From Marinosulfonomonas sp. (GTDB lineage Bacteria > Pseudomonadota > Alphaproteobacteria > Rhodobacterales > Rhodobacteraceae), in contig WFNH01000089.1 of assembly GCA_015488685.1 (NCBI GenBank), positions 1-64,000 on the forward strand: a stretch of DNA of 64,000 nucleotides, read 5' to 3'. Under the pieces are notes generated by a model. The model made no database searches and was not told the DNA's origin. It was given only the letters and a program-made list of their open reading frames with translations. Positions 1-10,062 of the stretch are shown in pieces. A program made the translations under genes and the position numbers. Positions within the stretch are counted from its first letter, which is position 1, and every line of letters begins with the position of its first letter.

Positions 1-250
1 CCAGTACATAGCCCCCTGCCTTGGCATGATCGACCACCGCGCGGCAAATCGGGGATTGCGCCGCAATCGCACCACAGCGCAGATAATCGCCAAAGGAAAA
101 TCCACCCGGAACACCGATCATATCCAGCCCCTTGGGCAGGGATGTTTCCTTGTGCCAGATCATCGTGACATCGGCACCGGCGGCGCGAAAGGCAACTTCC
201 AGATCGCGGTCACAATTGGACCCCGGAAAAACGACAATCCCGACCCGCAT
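1..250 (-). CDS. purQ: Phosphoribosylformylglycinamidine synthase subunit PurQ (N-terminal part; runs off left edge)
   Basis: Minus-strand translation from the ATG at 250 reads [30 protein letters not shown], typical PurQ start; overlaps the purS stop (ATGA). Confidence 0.9.
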   Translation of the reverse strand, partial: MRVGIVVFPGSNCDRDLEVAFRAAGADVTMIWHKETSLPKGLDMIGVPGGFSFGDYLRCGAIAAQSPICRAVVDHAKAGGYVL

Positions 251-489
251 CACAGTATCTCGATGCTGTAAGATTCAATCACCGTATTGGCCAGCAGCTT
301 CTCGCACATCTCGCCCACGGTTTTCTCGGCGACGGCAGCGTCGGTTTCGGCCAGATCCAGCATGATCACCTTGCCTTGCCGCACCCCGTTCACCCCGTCA
401 AAGCCCAAAGCGTCCAGCGCGTGGTGCACCGCCTCGCCCTGCGGGTCCAGAACCCCGTTTTTCAGCATCACAGTCACACGCGCTTTCAT
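250..489 (-). CDS. purS: Phosphoribosylformylglycinamidine synthase subunit PurS
   Basis: 79 aa, [30 protein letters not shown], between purC and purQ. Confidence 0.93.
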   Translation of the reverse strand: MKARVTVMLKNGVLDPQGEAVHHALDALGFDGVNGVRQGKVIMLDLAETDAAVAEKTVGEMCEKLLANTVIESYSIEIL

Positions 490-501
490 CCCCTGATCCC
501 C

Positions 502-1263
502 CTAGTTGACAAGCGTTGGTTTGCCGGGCTGTGGCCCGTTCACAGGCAACACACCCAGACGACGTGCCACTTCGGTATAAGCATCGGCCAGATTGCCCAG
601 ATCGCGGCGGAACACGTCCTTGTCCAGCTTTTCGCCGGTTTCGACATCCCACAAACGGCAACTGTCGGGGCTGATTTCGTCGGCCACGATCAGCCGCTGG
701 AAATCACCGTCCCAGACACGGCCGATTTCGATCTTGAAATCGATCAGCCTGATGCCGACTGCCATCATCACACCGGACATAAAATCATTCACCCGCAGCG
801 CCAGCGACACGATGTCATCCAGATCCTGCTGACTGGCCCAACCAAAGGCGATGATATATTCTTCGGGCACCAGCGGGTCGCCCAAGGCGTCATCCTTATA
901 GGAAAACTCGACAATCGGGCGCGGCAGTTGTGTGCCTTCCTCGATCCCCAGACGTTTGGAGATGGAGCCGGCAGCCACGTTGCGCACGATCACTTCCAGC
1001 GGAATGATTTCCACCTGCCGGATCAATTGTTCGCGCATGTTCAGACGTTTTATGAAATGGGTCGGCACACCGATCTGCATCAGACCCTTCATAAAGAATT
1101 CGCTTAGGCGGTTGTTCAACGCGCCCTTACCGTCAATCACATCCATCTTCTCGGCGTTAAAGGCGGTGGCGTCATCCTTGAAATATTGCACCAACGTCCC
1201 CGGCTCGGGGCCTTCGTACAGGATTTTGGCTTTGCCTTCGTAAATCATCTTGCGTCGCGACAT
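502..1263 (-). CDS. purC: Phosphoribosylaminoimidazole-succinocarboxamide synthase
   Basis: [36 protein letters not shown]; start placed at 1263 rather than ORF start 1425. Confidence 0.93.
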   Translation of the reverse strand: MSRRKMIYEGKAKILYEGPEPGTLVQYFKDDATAFNAEKMDVIDGKGALNNRLSEFFMKGLMQIGVPTHFIKRLNMREQLIRQVEIIPLEVIVRNVAAGSISKRLGIEEGTQLPRPIVEFSYKDDALGDPLVPEEYIIAFGWASQQDLDDIVSLALRVNDFMSGVMMAVGIRLIDFKIEIGRVWDGDFQRLIVADEISPDSCRLWDVETGEKLDKDVFRRDLGNLADAYTEVARRLGVLPVNGPQPGKPTLVN

Positions 1264-1449
1264 GAGGTCTCCGATCCGGTCGGGGGCAGAAATTAAGTGC
1301 CTGTTGCCCGCGCCTATACGACATGCCCTGCCATCCCGCAATCCCGCAATAGCAGGTTCGTGGCGATAAACTGTCGCTGCCCCCTTGCGATATGTGGCTT
1401 GCAAGGGCATATCAGACGGGAACACGAAACTTTTTCGAACGAGGACATG

Positions 1450-1764
1450 ATGAGCACTTTTGAAGAACGCGAAGCCGCCTTTGAGAACAAATACGCCTAT
1501 GACGCTGACGTTCAGTTCAAGGTCAACGCCCGCAGCAACAAGATGTTGGGGCTATGGGCTGCTGAAAAACTGGGCAAAACCGGGGCCGAGGCCGAGGCCT
1601 ATGCCAAGGAAGTGGTTATTTCCGATCTTGAAGAAGCCGGCCACGAGGATGTTGTGCGCAAGGTTGCTGCCGATCTGGGCGACAAATCGGATACAGATGA
1701 AATCTGGGCCAAGATGGACGAATTTCTTACCGAAGCAAAAAAACAGATCATGACCGAAGATTGA
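1450..1764 (+). CDS. DUF1476 family protein (F1-ATPase zeta-subunit-like inhibitor)
   Basis: [42 protein letters not shown], typical DUF1476. Confidence 0.88.
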   Translation: MSTFEEREAAFENKYAYDADVQFKVNARSNKMLGLWAAEKLGKTGAEAEAYAKEVVISDLEEAGHEDVVRKVAADLGDKSDTDEIWAKMDEFLTEAKKQIMTED

Positions 1765-1790
1765 TTGGCGATTGTAGAACCAAGACAAGG

Positions 1791-1818
1791 GGCATCTGTT
1801 TTTACAGGTGCCTTTTTT
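1791..1818 (+). terminator. Rho-independent terminator downstream of the DUF1476 gene
   Basis: GGCATCTG-ttttta-CAGGTGCC followed by TTTTTT. Confidence 0.8.
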
Positions 1819-1978
1819 GATGGAATTTCAGATTTTCATCGCAACCGGCCGCTAATCTTAACGCCATTTTCAAGATCATTATGATCAATATGCGTTTGCA
1901 CTGATGCCCTTGCCGTGGCATTGGACCTGCAACAGCCGCCATTGCGCGGCCTTATTTCGTGCATGAAAGGTTTTTTCA

Positions 1979-2992
1979 ATGACCAACGCCCTATCGCGTA
2001 TGCTGGCTGAACGGGACTGGATTCTGGCGGACGGTGCCACCGGCACAACGCTGTTCAACATGGGCCTAAGCTCGGGTGATGCGCCCGAACTGTGGAATGT
2101 CGACCATCCCGATAAAATCCGCGCGCTTTATCGTGGTGCGGTGGATGCGGGTAGTGATCTGTTTTTGACCAACAGCTTTGGTGGCAATGCCTCGCGCCTG
2201 AAACTGCATGGCGCGCAATCCCGCGCCCGCGAATTGTCGCGCATTTCGGCCGAACTGGGCCGCGAGGTGGCCGATGCATCGGGCCGGACCATCGTGGTTG
2301 CAGGCTCGGTCGGGCCGACCGGTGAAATCATGGCCCCGATGGGGGAATTAACCCACGAGTTGGCCGTCGAAATTTTCCACGAACAGGCCGAGGGCCTGAA
2401 AGAAGGTGGCGCGGACGTTTTGTGGTGCGAAACCATTTCCGCCCCCGAAGAATACAAAGCCGCCGCCGAAGCCTTTGCACTGGCCGATATGCCGTGGTGT
2501 GGCACGATGAGCTTTGATACCGCCGGACGCACCATGATGGGCCTGACGTCGGCCGGCATGGTCGATATGGTCGAAAAGCTTAAGACCCCGCCGATTGCAT
2601 ACGGTGCCAACTGTGGTGTCGGGGCAGCCGACCTGCTGCGCACCATCCTTGGCTTTGCCGCGCAAGGGTCGGAACGCCCGATCATCGCCAAAGGCAACGC
2701 CGGCATCCCGAAATTCCACGATGGCCACATCCATTACGACGGCACACCGGAGCTGATGGGAAAATACGCCTGCCTGGCCGCCGATTGCGGTGCCACGATC
2801 ATTGGCGGTTGCTGCGGCACCACACCCGAACATCTGGTCGCCATGCGCGCCGCGCTCGAGGCCCGCACACCCGGCCCCCGCCCGACGCTGGAAACCATTG
2901 CCGACGTGCTTGGCGGGTTTTCCTCGGCATCGGATGGCACAGATGACGCCACCCCCGCCGCCCGCAAGAACCGCCGCCGCAACAGAGGTTAG
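1979..2992 (+). CDS. Homocysteine S-methyltransferase domain protein (betaine-homocysteine methyltransferase-like / split MetH homocysteine module)
   Basis: LADGATGTTLFNMGL, ANCGVGAADLL, IIGGCCGTTPEHL (zinc-binding GGCCG) motifs. Confidence 0.88.
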   Translation: MTNALSRMLAERDWILADGATGTTLFNMGLSSGDAPELWNVDHPDKIRALYRGAVDAGSDLFLTNSFGGNASRLKLHGAQSRARELSRISAELGREVADASGRTIVVAGSVGPTGEIMAPMGELTHELAVEIFHEQAEGLKEGGADVLWCETISAPEEYKAAAEAFALADMPWCGTMSFDTAGRTMMGLTSAGMVDMVEKLKTPPIAYGANCGVGAADLLRTILGFAAQGSERPIIAKGNAGIPKFHDGHIHYDGTPELMGKYACLAADCGATIIGGCCGTTPEHLVAMRAALEARTPGPRPTLETIADVLGGFSSASDGTDDATPAARKNRRRNRG

Positions 2993-3112
2993 CCTATATT
3001 TAGTCGTTGCCGGAACGGTCCATGTCGCAAGTGGCCAATACCGGCCAGCGACAAACCGCCAATCTGGGCAAAAAGGAAACCGCGCAACGCGCGCCTGTCA
3101 GGGAATAAAACC

Positions 3113-3814
3113 ATGAGCGAAGAAGACGATCTGATCCTGTCCGAACTGTCTGATGACGAACTTGTGCTGCAAATGCACGATGACCTGTATGACGGCATGA
3201 AAGAGGAAATCGAGGAAGGCGTGACCATCCTGCTGGACCGCAAGTGGGAACCCTACCGCGTTCTGACCGAAGCGCTGGTTGCCGGCATGACCATCGTCGG
3301 GCACGATTTCCGCGATGGCATCCTGTTTGTCCCCGAGGTTCTGTTGGCCGCCAACGCAATGAAGGGCGGCATGGCCATCCTGAAACCGCTGCTGGCCGAA
3401 TCCGGCGCACCCCGCATGGGCAAAATGGTAATCGGCACCGTTAAAGGCGACATCCACGACATCGGCAAAAATCTGGTTTCGATGATGATGGAAGGGGCCG
3501 GTTTCGAGGTGGTCGATCTGGGGATCAACAATCCGGTCGAGGATTATCTGGACGCCCTGACCCGCGAAGACGCCGACATTCTGGGCATGTCTGCCCTGCT
3601 GACCACCACCATGCCCTATATGAAGGTCGTAATCGACACGATGGTCGAAAAAGGCATCCGCGATGATTACATCGTGCTGGTCGGCGGCGCCCCCTTGAAC
3701 GAGGAATTCGGCAAAGCCATCGGCGCCAACGCCTATTGCCGCGATGCGGCGGTTGCGGTGGAAACGGCCAAAGACCTGATGTTGCGCAAACATAACCAGA
3801 TGGCGGCGGGCTGA
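3113..3814 (+). CDS. Corrinoid (B12)-binding methyltransferase protein
   Basis: GTVKGDIHDIGKNLVSMMMEGAGFEVVDLG is the DxHxxG cobalamin-binding motif; VGGAPLNEEFGKAIGANAY. Confidence 0.92.
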   Translation: MSEEDDLILSELSDDELVLQMHDDLYDGMKEEIEEGVTILLDRKWEPYRVLTEALVAGMTIVGHDFRDGILFVPEVLLAANAMKGGMAILKPLLAESGAPRMGKMVIGTVKGDIHDIGKNLVSMMMEGAGFEVVDLGINNPVEDYLDALTREDADILGMSALLTTTMPYMKVVIDTMVEKGIRDDYIVLVGGAPLNEEFGKAIGANAYCRDAAVAVETAKDLMLRKHNQMAAG

Positions 3815-3831
3815 TCCGCCAAGGCGGGATC

Positions 3832-4473
3832 ATGACACCTGACGACAAAACGCTAACCGAAAGCGGGTTTGCCCCCATAGGGGACAAGGCCCGCATTCTG
3901 CTGCTGGCCTGCGGGGCGCTGGCGCATGAAATCCTGTCGCTGATCAAACGGAATGGCTGGGATCACATCAGCCTGACCTGCCTGCCCGCAAACCTGCACC
4001 TTTATCCCGACCGTATCCCCGCTGCAGTCGAAGAAATGGTGCACAAGCACCGTGCGGATTATGACGAAATATTCGTGGTTTACGCCGATTGCGGCACCGG
4101 CGGGTTGCTCCAGAAAAAATGTGCGGAATTGGGCGTGGAAATGATGCAGGGGCCGCATTGCTATTCGTTCTACGAGGGCAATGATGCCTTCGCCAAAATA
4201 GCCGAAGGCGAATGCACGGCCTTTTACCTGACCGATTTTCTGGTTCGCCAGTTTGATGCCTTTGTCTGGAAACCGATGGGGCTGGACCGGCACCCCGAAT
4301 TGCTGGAAATGTATTTCGGCAATTACGAAAAACTGGTGTATCAGGCGCAAACTAATGCGCCCGAACTGGATGAAAAAGCCCGCGAATGCGCCAGACGCAT
4401 GGGGCTGACCTATGAGCGGCGTTTTACCGGATATGGTGATCTGGCAACAACACTGGATCAGGTCGCAACCTAA
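3832..4473 (+). CDS. DUF1638 domain-containing protein
   Basis: LLLACGALAHEIL...YADCGTGGLL...GPHCYSFYEG pattern; co-directional with the corrinoid protein. Confidence 0.85.
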   Translation: MTPDDKTLTESGFAPIGDKARILLLACGALAHEILSLIKRNGWDHISLTCLPANLHLYPDRIPAAVEEMVHKHRADYDEIFVVYADCGTGGLLQKKCAELGVEMMQGPHCYSFYEGNDAFAKIAEGECTAFYLTDFLVRQFDAFVWKPMGLDRHPELLEMYFGNYEKLVYQAQTNAPELDEKARECARRMGLTYERRFTGYGDLATTLDQVAT

Positions 4474-4898
4474 CCCGCCGCTGCCTCGCCTGCGATTTTG
4501 CGGATGCGTTCCACCATCGCCCGCAACCCGTTGCTGCGCTGTGCCGACAGATGGTCGTTCAACTGAAGGCGCGCCAACTCGCCGCCTGCATCCACCTTCA
4601 GCACCTCGGCCACGCTCAACCCGTTGAACAGCGCCGTCAGCACCGCCACCAGACCGCGCACGATCATTGCATCGCTGTCGCCGCGAAACCGGAACACAGC
4701 CCCCGGCCCCGTGCCGTCAACCTGCGCTGCGATCCACACCTGAGACGTGCAGCCGTCAACCTTGGTCGCGGGCACCTTCAGGGCGTCCTCCAGCGGGGCC
4801 ATCGCCTTGCCCAGATCGATCACGAACCGATAGCGGTCCTCCCAATCGTCCAGAAACTCAAAGTTCTCTACGATGTCTTCAAAGGCTTCGGTTGCCAT
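4470..4898 (-). CDS. sufE: SufE family Fe-S assembly protein
   Basis: FEFLDDWEDRYRFVIDLGKAM...VDGCTSQVW conserved SufE signature. Confidence 0.92.
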   Translation of the reverse strand: MATEAFEDIVENFEFLDDWEDRYRFVIDLGKAMAPLEDALKVPATKVDGCTSQVWIAAQVDGTGPGAVFRFRGDSDAMIVRGLVAVLTALFNGLSVAEVLKVDAGGELARLQLNDHLSAQRSNGLRAMVERIRKIAGEAAAG

Positions 4899-5029
4899 CT
4901 GCCTGCTCCTTCATTTTGTGTCCCATCAGATAGTGGGCCAAAGCAAAAAGGTCCAGACCGCGTAAGGCGGGTTTTCAAACCCTGCATAATCGGCTAATTC
5001 GGTTACATGGAACGAAGGGGCCTGACACC

Positions 5030-5488
5030 ATGAGAACACCGATCGCTGCAATTTTGCTGGGCACGCTTGTGCTGACAGGCTGTGCCACCAAACTGAACCC
5101 GTTCAACTGGTTCAAACGCGGCAGCACCGAAGAAACCCTGACTGTGTTGCCCGACCCCACCGTGATCAATGATAATCGCGCCTTGGTGCAACAGGTGGTT
5201 TCCCTGTCGGTCGAAAAAACACCAGGCGGGGCCATCATCCGCGCAACAGGGCTGCCTCCGACCCAAGGGTATTGGGATGCCGAACTGATCGCCGAAAACG
5301 GCGAAAAGCCGGTAAAAGGCGTACTGACATATCAATTCCGGATAGAACAACCAATTGATTTTCAACGTGTTTCTACCCCGCAAAGCCGCGAAGTGGTGGT
5401 GGCGCATTTTGCGTCAAACATCAAATTGCAAGGTGTGAACCAGATCCGGGTGGTCGGGGCGAAAAATGCCCGTTCAACACGTCGTTAA
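5030..5488 (+). CDS. Putative lipoprotein
   Basis: Signal peptide with lipobox LVLTGC (MRTPIAAILLGTLVLTGCATK). Confidence 0.75.
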   Translation: MRTPIAAILLGTLVLTGCATKLNPFNWFKRGSTEETLTVLPDPTVINDNRALVQQVVSLSVEKTPGGAIIRATGLPPTQGYWDAELIAENGEKPVKGVLTYQFRIEQPIDFQRVSTPQSREVVVAHFASNIKLQGVNQIRVVGAKNARSTRR

Positions 5489-6642
5489 AGGTCTACCACC
5501 TTAACCGCTGTGCCCTGCGCCGTCAGGGCGATTTTACCGTCACACAGGCGCAAGGCGTCTTTGCCAAACACCTCGTTACGCCAACCGGACAGGGATTTCC
5601 CGTCGCGCTGGCCTGCTGCGATCTTGTCCAGTTCGGCAGATGTAGCGATCAGTTTCAGCGCCACGCCAGCCTCTTCGGCCTTTGATTTCAAAAGCACCCG
5701 CAACAGATCGGCCAGCGCAGGATTAACCTGTAATTTTTCGCGCGATTTGTCGGGTTTGGGGAAATCCGCCGGATCAGCCTCCAGCCCCTTGGCCACAGCC
5801 GCCAAAATCCCTTCGGCAATCTCGCCCTTGCGGGCCTCGCGTTGCAACAGACGCGAGCGGCCCAGATCCTGCATGGTCTTTGGCTTGGTCGAGGCCAGCT
5901 CCAACATCGCCTCGTCTTTGTAAACACGGTTTCGCGGCACATTGCGCCCTTGGGCGTAGGTTTCGCGAAACGCTGCCAGCTCTTTGACAATCGCCATGAA
6001 GCGGCCGGAATTACTGCGGGTTTTCACCCGCTTCCATGCATTTTCCGGCTGGATTATATAGGTTTCAGGGCTAAGAAGAACTTTAAGTTCCTCCTCTACC
6101 CATTTGGTTCTGTTTGTTTTTTCAATTTTTTCTTTCAGGAATTCGTAAATCACCCGCAGGTGTGTCACATCACCAATCGCATAGGTCTTCTGCGCATCCG
6201 TCAGCGGGCGGCGCGACCAGTCGGTAAAGCGGGACGACTTGTCCAGAGGTTCCTTGGCGATCTTGCGCACCAGCGTTTCATATCCCACCTGCTCGCCGAA
6301 ATCGCACACCATCGCGGCAACCTGCGTGTCAAACAGCGGCTTGGGAAACACCCCGCCCTCGATAAAGAAAATTTCCAGATCTTGGCGTGCAGCATGGAAC
6401 ACCTTGACCACATCCTCGTTGCGAAACAGATCATACAGCGGTTCCAGCGACAGCCCATCGGCCAGCGGATCGACCAGAACCGCGCAATCCTTGTCATCGC
6501 CTTTGACCGCCATCTGGATCAGACACAGTTTGGAATAATATGTGCGTTCGCGCAAAAATTCGGTGTCGATCGTCACATAGGGGTGTTTGGCGGCCATTTC
6601 GCAGAAATCGGCCAGCTGTTGCGTGGTGGTCAGGGTTTTCAT
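5485..6642 (-). CDS. rnd: Ribonuclease D
   Basis: TIDTEFLRERTYYSKLCLIQMA exonuclease motif and downstream HRDC-like region; start placed at 6642. Confidence 0.93.
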   Translation of the reverse strand: MKTLTTTQQLADFCEMAAKHPYVTIDTEFLRERTYYSKLCLIQMAVKGDDKDCAVLVDPLADGLSLEPLYDLFRNEDVVKVFHAARQDLEIFFIEGGVFPKPLFDTQVAAMVCDFGEQVGYETLVRKIAKEPLDKSSRFTDWSRRPLTDAQKTYAIGDVTHLRVIYEFLKEKIEKTNRTKWVEEELKVLLSPETYIIQPENAWKRVKTRSNSGRFMAIVKELAAFRETYAQGRNVPRNRVYKDEAMLELASTKPKTMQDLGRSRLLQREARKGEIAEGILAAVAKGLEADPADFPKPDKSREKLQVNPALADLLRVLLKSKAEEAGVALKLIATSAELDKIAAGQRDGKSLSGWRNEVFGKDALRLCDGKIALTAQGTAVKVVDL

Positions 6643-6709
6643 GAAGGTCTGCTGCTCACTTGGTAAAGGTTGGCGGCTTCTTACGCAATTTCGCCAGAAA
6701 TGAAAAGCC

Positions 6710-7303
6710 TCAGGGCAAATTGACCACGGTTTGGTCCCCCGCCGCAAACCGGCGCAACACCGCGGGATACAGGCGGTGTTCCATCGGCAGCACGCGGGCC
6801 GCCAGGGTTTCGGGGGTGTCATCCGGCAAAACCGGCACCCGTGCCTGTCCCAAAACGGGGCCGCCATCCAGTTCGGCGGTGACCAGATGCACGGAACAAC
6901 CGGCCTGATCATCCCCAGCCTCGATCGCACGGGCGTGAGTGTGCAAGCCTTTGTATTTGGGTAATAATGACGGGTGGATGTTCAATATCCGGCCCTGCCA
7001 GCGGGTGACGAAACCGGCCCCCAGCACCCGCATGAAACCGGCAAGGCAAATGATGTCGGGCTGTGCCTGCTCCAGCCTGCGGGTCAACGCGGCCTCGAAC
7101 CCCGCGCGGTCCTTGCCAAAGGGGCGGTGATCGACCACCGCTGTGGCAATCCCCATATCCGCGGCCTTTTGCAAGCCGCCGGCATCCGCATTATTGGCCA
7201 ATACCAGAACCGGCCGCGCGGGGTGGTCACCCGTCATCGATTGCGCCAAAGCCACCATGTTCGAGCCACCGCCCGAAATCAGTATCGCAACCCGTTTGTT
7301 CAC
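6710..7303 (-). CDS. purN: Phosphoribosylglycinamide formyltransferase
   Basis: [19 protein letters not shown]...LAGFMRVLG...[23 protein letters not shown]. Confidence 0.96.
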   Translation of the reverse strand: MNKRVAILISGGGSNMVALAQSMTGDHPARPVLVLANNADAGGLQKAADMGIATAVVDHRPFGKDRAGFEAALTRRLEQAQPDIICLAGFMRVLGAGFVTRWQGRILNIHPSLLPKYKGLHTHARAIEAGDDQAGCSVHLVTAELDGGPVLGQARVPVLPDDTPETLAARVLPMEHRLYPAVLRRFAAGDQTVVNLP

Positions 7304-8346
7304 AAAAGCGCACCTGTATAGGAAACGCCCGACCCGTCAGCCACCTGACCGATGCGGAACACCGTTTTACCCTCGCCTTGCAAAAGGTCGGTGATGGCGT
7401 CGGCGCGATCTGCCGACACCGCCAGCACCATGCCGATACCCGCGTTGAAGGTTTTCAGCAGTTCGGCCTGTTCCATGCCGGCCGTTTTGGTCAGCCATTT
7501 GAACACCGGCGGCAATTCCCATGCTGACAGGTCCACCTGCGCCCCCACCCCTTCGGGCAACACCCGTGGCAGGTTTTCCGTCAACCCGCCGCCGGTGATA
7601 TGGGCCAGCGCATGCACGCCCCCTGCCCGTATCGCCGCCAACGTCGATTTCACATAAAGCCGTGTGGGTGCCAGCAAAGCCGCGCCAAGGTTGCCATCGC
7701 CAAACGGGCAATCGGCGTCCCAGCCAAGGCCGGAAACCTCGACCACCTTGCGCACCAGCGAATATCCGTTGGAATGCACGCCATCACTGGCCAGTCCCAG
7801 CAACACATCGCCCGCCGCCACGCCTTCGGGCAGGGCCGTGCCGCGTTCCATCGCGCCCACGGCAAAACCGGCCAGATCGAAATCGCCATCGTGGTACATC
7901 CCCGGCATTTCCGCCGTTTCGCCGCCAATCAGCGCGCAACCGGACAGCTCGCAACCCTTGGCGATGCCCTCAATGATCTGCGTGGCCTGATCCAGCTCCA
8001 GCTTGCCGGTGGCAAAATAGTCCAGAAAGAACAGCGGCTCGGCCCCCTGACAAATCAGGTCATTGACGCACATCGCCACCAGATCAATGCCGATGGTCGA
8101 TACATTGCCGGTATCAATCGCGATGCGCAGCTTGGTGCCAACCCCGTCGGTCGCCGCCACCAGAACGGGGTCGGTATAGCCAGCCCCCTTCAGATCAAAC
8201 AATGCGCCAAAGCCGCCCAGCCCCGACATCACCCCGGGGCGTTTGGTGCGTTTGGCGGCGGGTTTGATCCGCTCGACCAGCGCGTTGCCCGCATCAATAT
8301 CCACACCGGCATCGGCATAGGTCAGACCGTTTTTACCCGAAGTCAT
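7300..8346 (-). CDS. purM: Phosphoribosylformylglycinamidine cyclo-ligase
   Basis: [22 protein letters not shown]...[10 protein letters not shown]...[11 protein letters not shown]. Confidence 0.96.
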   Translation of the reverse strand: MTSGKNGLTYADAGVDIDAGNALVERIKPAAKRTKRPGVMSGLGGFGALFDLKGAGYTDPVLVAATDGVGTKLRIAIDTGNVSTIGIDLVAMCVNDLICQGAEPLFFLDYFATGKLELDQATQIIEGIAKGCELSGCALIGGETAEMPGMYHDGDFDLAGFAVGAMERGTALPEGVAAGDVLLGLASDGVHSNGYSLVRKVVEVSGLGWDADCPFGDGNLGAALLAPTRLYVKSTLAAIRAGGVHALAHITGGGLTENLPRVLPEGVGAQVDLSAWELPPVFKWLTKTAGMEQAELLKTFNAGIGMVLAVSADRADAITDLLQGEGKTVFRIGQVADGSGVSYTGALL

Positions 8347-8480
8347 TTGGCAGCACCCCTTGGAATAGAATCCGTTTAGCAGCGCAGTAACAACTCTGCC
8401 CCCTTCTGTCCATCATAACGGGCAAAACACCCCTTGACCAAAGCGCCCCGCCCAAATACCCATGCGCCCATGACTACAGT

Positions 8481-8557
8481 GGGCCTGTAGCTCAGTTGGT
8501 TAGAGCAGAGCGCTCATAACGCTTTGGTCGCAGGTTCGAGTCCTGCCGGGCCTACCA
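8481..8557 (+). tRNA. tRNA with CAU anticodon (elongator Met, or Ile2 after lysidine modification)
   Basis: Full cloverleaf: GGGCCTG/CGGGCCT acceptor, D-arm TAGCTCAGTTGGTTAGAGC, anticodon arm GAGCG-CTCATAA-CGCTT, T-arm GCAGG-TTCGAGT-CCTGC, encoded CCA. Confidence 0.95.
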
Positions 8558-8577
8558 TGATTATTCGACAACCCAGC

Positions 8578-10062
8578 CTAGGAAACCGCCTGCAGACAGG
8601 CATCGGCATCAACCCGTTTGACCGTGGCGCCATCCGGCCCAACGGCCAAATCGGGGCAGTTGGTTTGCAAATGCAGCTTCATTTCCGCACCTGTCATCGG
8701 ATCCTGCCCTTCCTTGCGCCGCTTGGCCTGAATCAGGGATACGACACCGGCCACAATACCGCTGGCCGCCGAGGTGCCCCCGAACGAAGCAAACTGCGAA
8801 CGCTGCATGATCGAGGAGTCGTAACCCGTTTCCTCGATCGTGGAAACGCCGCCATCTTCGGCCCCGAATGCACCGGGCACATCCGTCGACAGGACACCCC
8901 ATGTGGAATAATCCCCCGCATCCTCTGGTTCGGACTCGGCCTGCGTGACAACATGGTTGTGCATCGTGCGCCCCTTTGGATCAAGGCGCAGTTCCCGACG
9001 GGTCCAGACCGGCGCATCGTCACTGGGGGCGTAAACCGTCACATTCCTTGTGTTGGTATAGGAACTCGGCTTGCGCTTGCCGTTGATTGCCCCAACCGAG
9101 ATCAGCGCATTATCGGGGCCGGCCAGTGACGCCGGATAAACCATTTCATGTCTGAACCCGTTGTTACCTGCGGCAATAATCACGGGCACGCGTGATGCTA
9201 TTTCCAGCAACAGGGCTTGGAAAACCGCAGCCTGTTGTTTCACAACCGGATCGGTATCAATCCGCGAGGCGCGTTTGTCTTTGGGGCGATGCGGGTCTAC
9301 CTTGTTGCCTTTGGCCGTCGGCATATAAATCGCGCGCGGGATACAGATGGCATCGGCCCCCATGCCAACTGCGTATAGCAGCGCATGGATCAACCCGATG
9401 AATTCGGGTCGAAAGCTGGTGTTCAGCGGCAACAGGCGGCAACGGGGATCAGCGCCGAAATATGTGATGGCCTCGGCACATTCTTCGGGCATTACGGCAG
9501 GCGCACGCGCGCCCACAACACCGGCCAGCAATGTGCCATGTGTTGGCAGATCATCCGCATATGTGGTGACCGAGCGGACAACCCCCTTGTTGTTTTCAAG
9601 GGCATCGATGATGTCGTTTACCCCCGGGATGTCGGTGTCCTGATCAAAATCGTTGATACGCTGCCAGAACTGCGGGTCTGCCGCATTGGCTGCATCAAAA
9701 TGGTTCAGGCGGCCTTCGCGGTCCGTGGTGCATTGCGTCAGGTCGCCATCAGCACCCAAAGGCCGAATGATCGCCCCGAAATCATGGGTGGCAAAATCGA
9801 TCCCCTCGATCATGCCGCCAGCATCCCCCGCCGCAGGCAAATACGGGTGTTGCGATGAGCAGCCGTTGTCAATCATCGCCACTAGTGACGGCTCCACTGC
9901 ATCGTCATACAGATCATCCCAAACACTGCCGGTAACCTCGTAATGTGGCAGGTCCTCGTCTTCGGCCAGTTCAAGGGTGATGACGCCCGCATCATGCAGA
10001 TGCCACAGGTAATGGGCGTATTCGCTATCGCGGTTCAGATCATTATCCGGCATTATATCCAC
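8578..10062 (-). CDS. S8 (subtilisin-like) serine protease, no obvious signal peptide
   Basis: Catalytic blocks Asp (VAMIDNGCSS), His (LPTHGTLLAGVVGA), Asn (IIAAGNNG), Ser (FGGTSAASGIVAGV). Confidence 0.88.
   Translation of the reverse strand: MDIMPDNDLNRDSEYAHYLWHLHDAGVITLELAEDEDLPHYEVTGSVWDDLYDDAVEPSLVAMIDNGCSSQHPYLPAAGDAGGMIEGIDFATHDFGAIIRPLGADGDLTQCTTDREGRLNHFDAANAADPQFWQRINDFDQDTDIPGVNDIIDALENNKGVVRSVTTYADDLPTHGTLLAGVVGARAPAVMPEECAEAITYFGADPRCRLLPLNTSFRPEFIGLIHALLYAVGMGADAICIPRAIYMPTAKGNKVDPHRPKDKRASRIDTDPVVKQQAAVFQALLLEIASRVPVIIAAGNNGFRHEMVYPASLAGPDNALISVGAINGKRKPSSYTNTRNVTVYAPSDDAPVWTRRELRLDPKGRTMHNHVVTQAESEPEDAGDYSTWGVLSTDVPGAFGAEDGGVSTIEETGYDSSIMQRSQFASFGGTSAASGIVAGVVSLIQAKRRKEGQDPMTGAEMKLHLQTNCPDLAVGPDGATVKRVDADACLQAVS

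Noticed and set aside
1897-1963. Known SAM-II, SAH or cobalamin riboswitch assignment
   Set aside because: The leader does not show the core consensus I remember for these classes; kept only as an unassigned structure.
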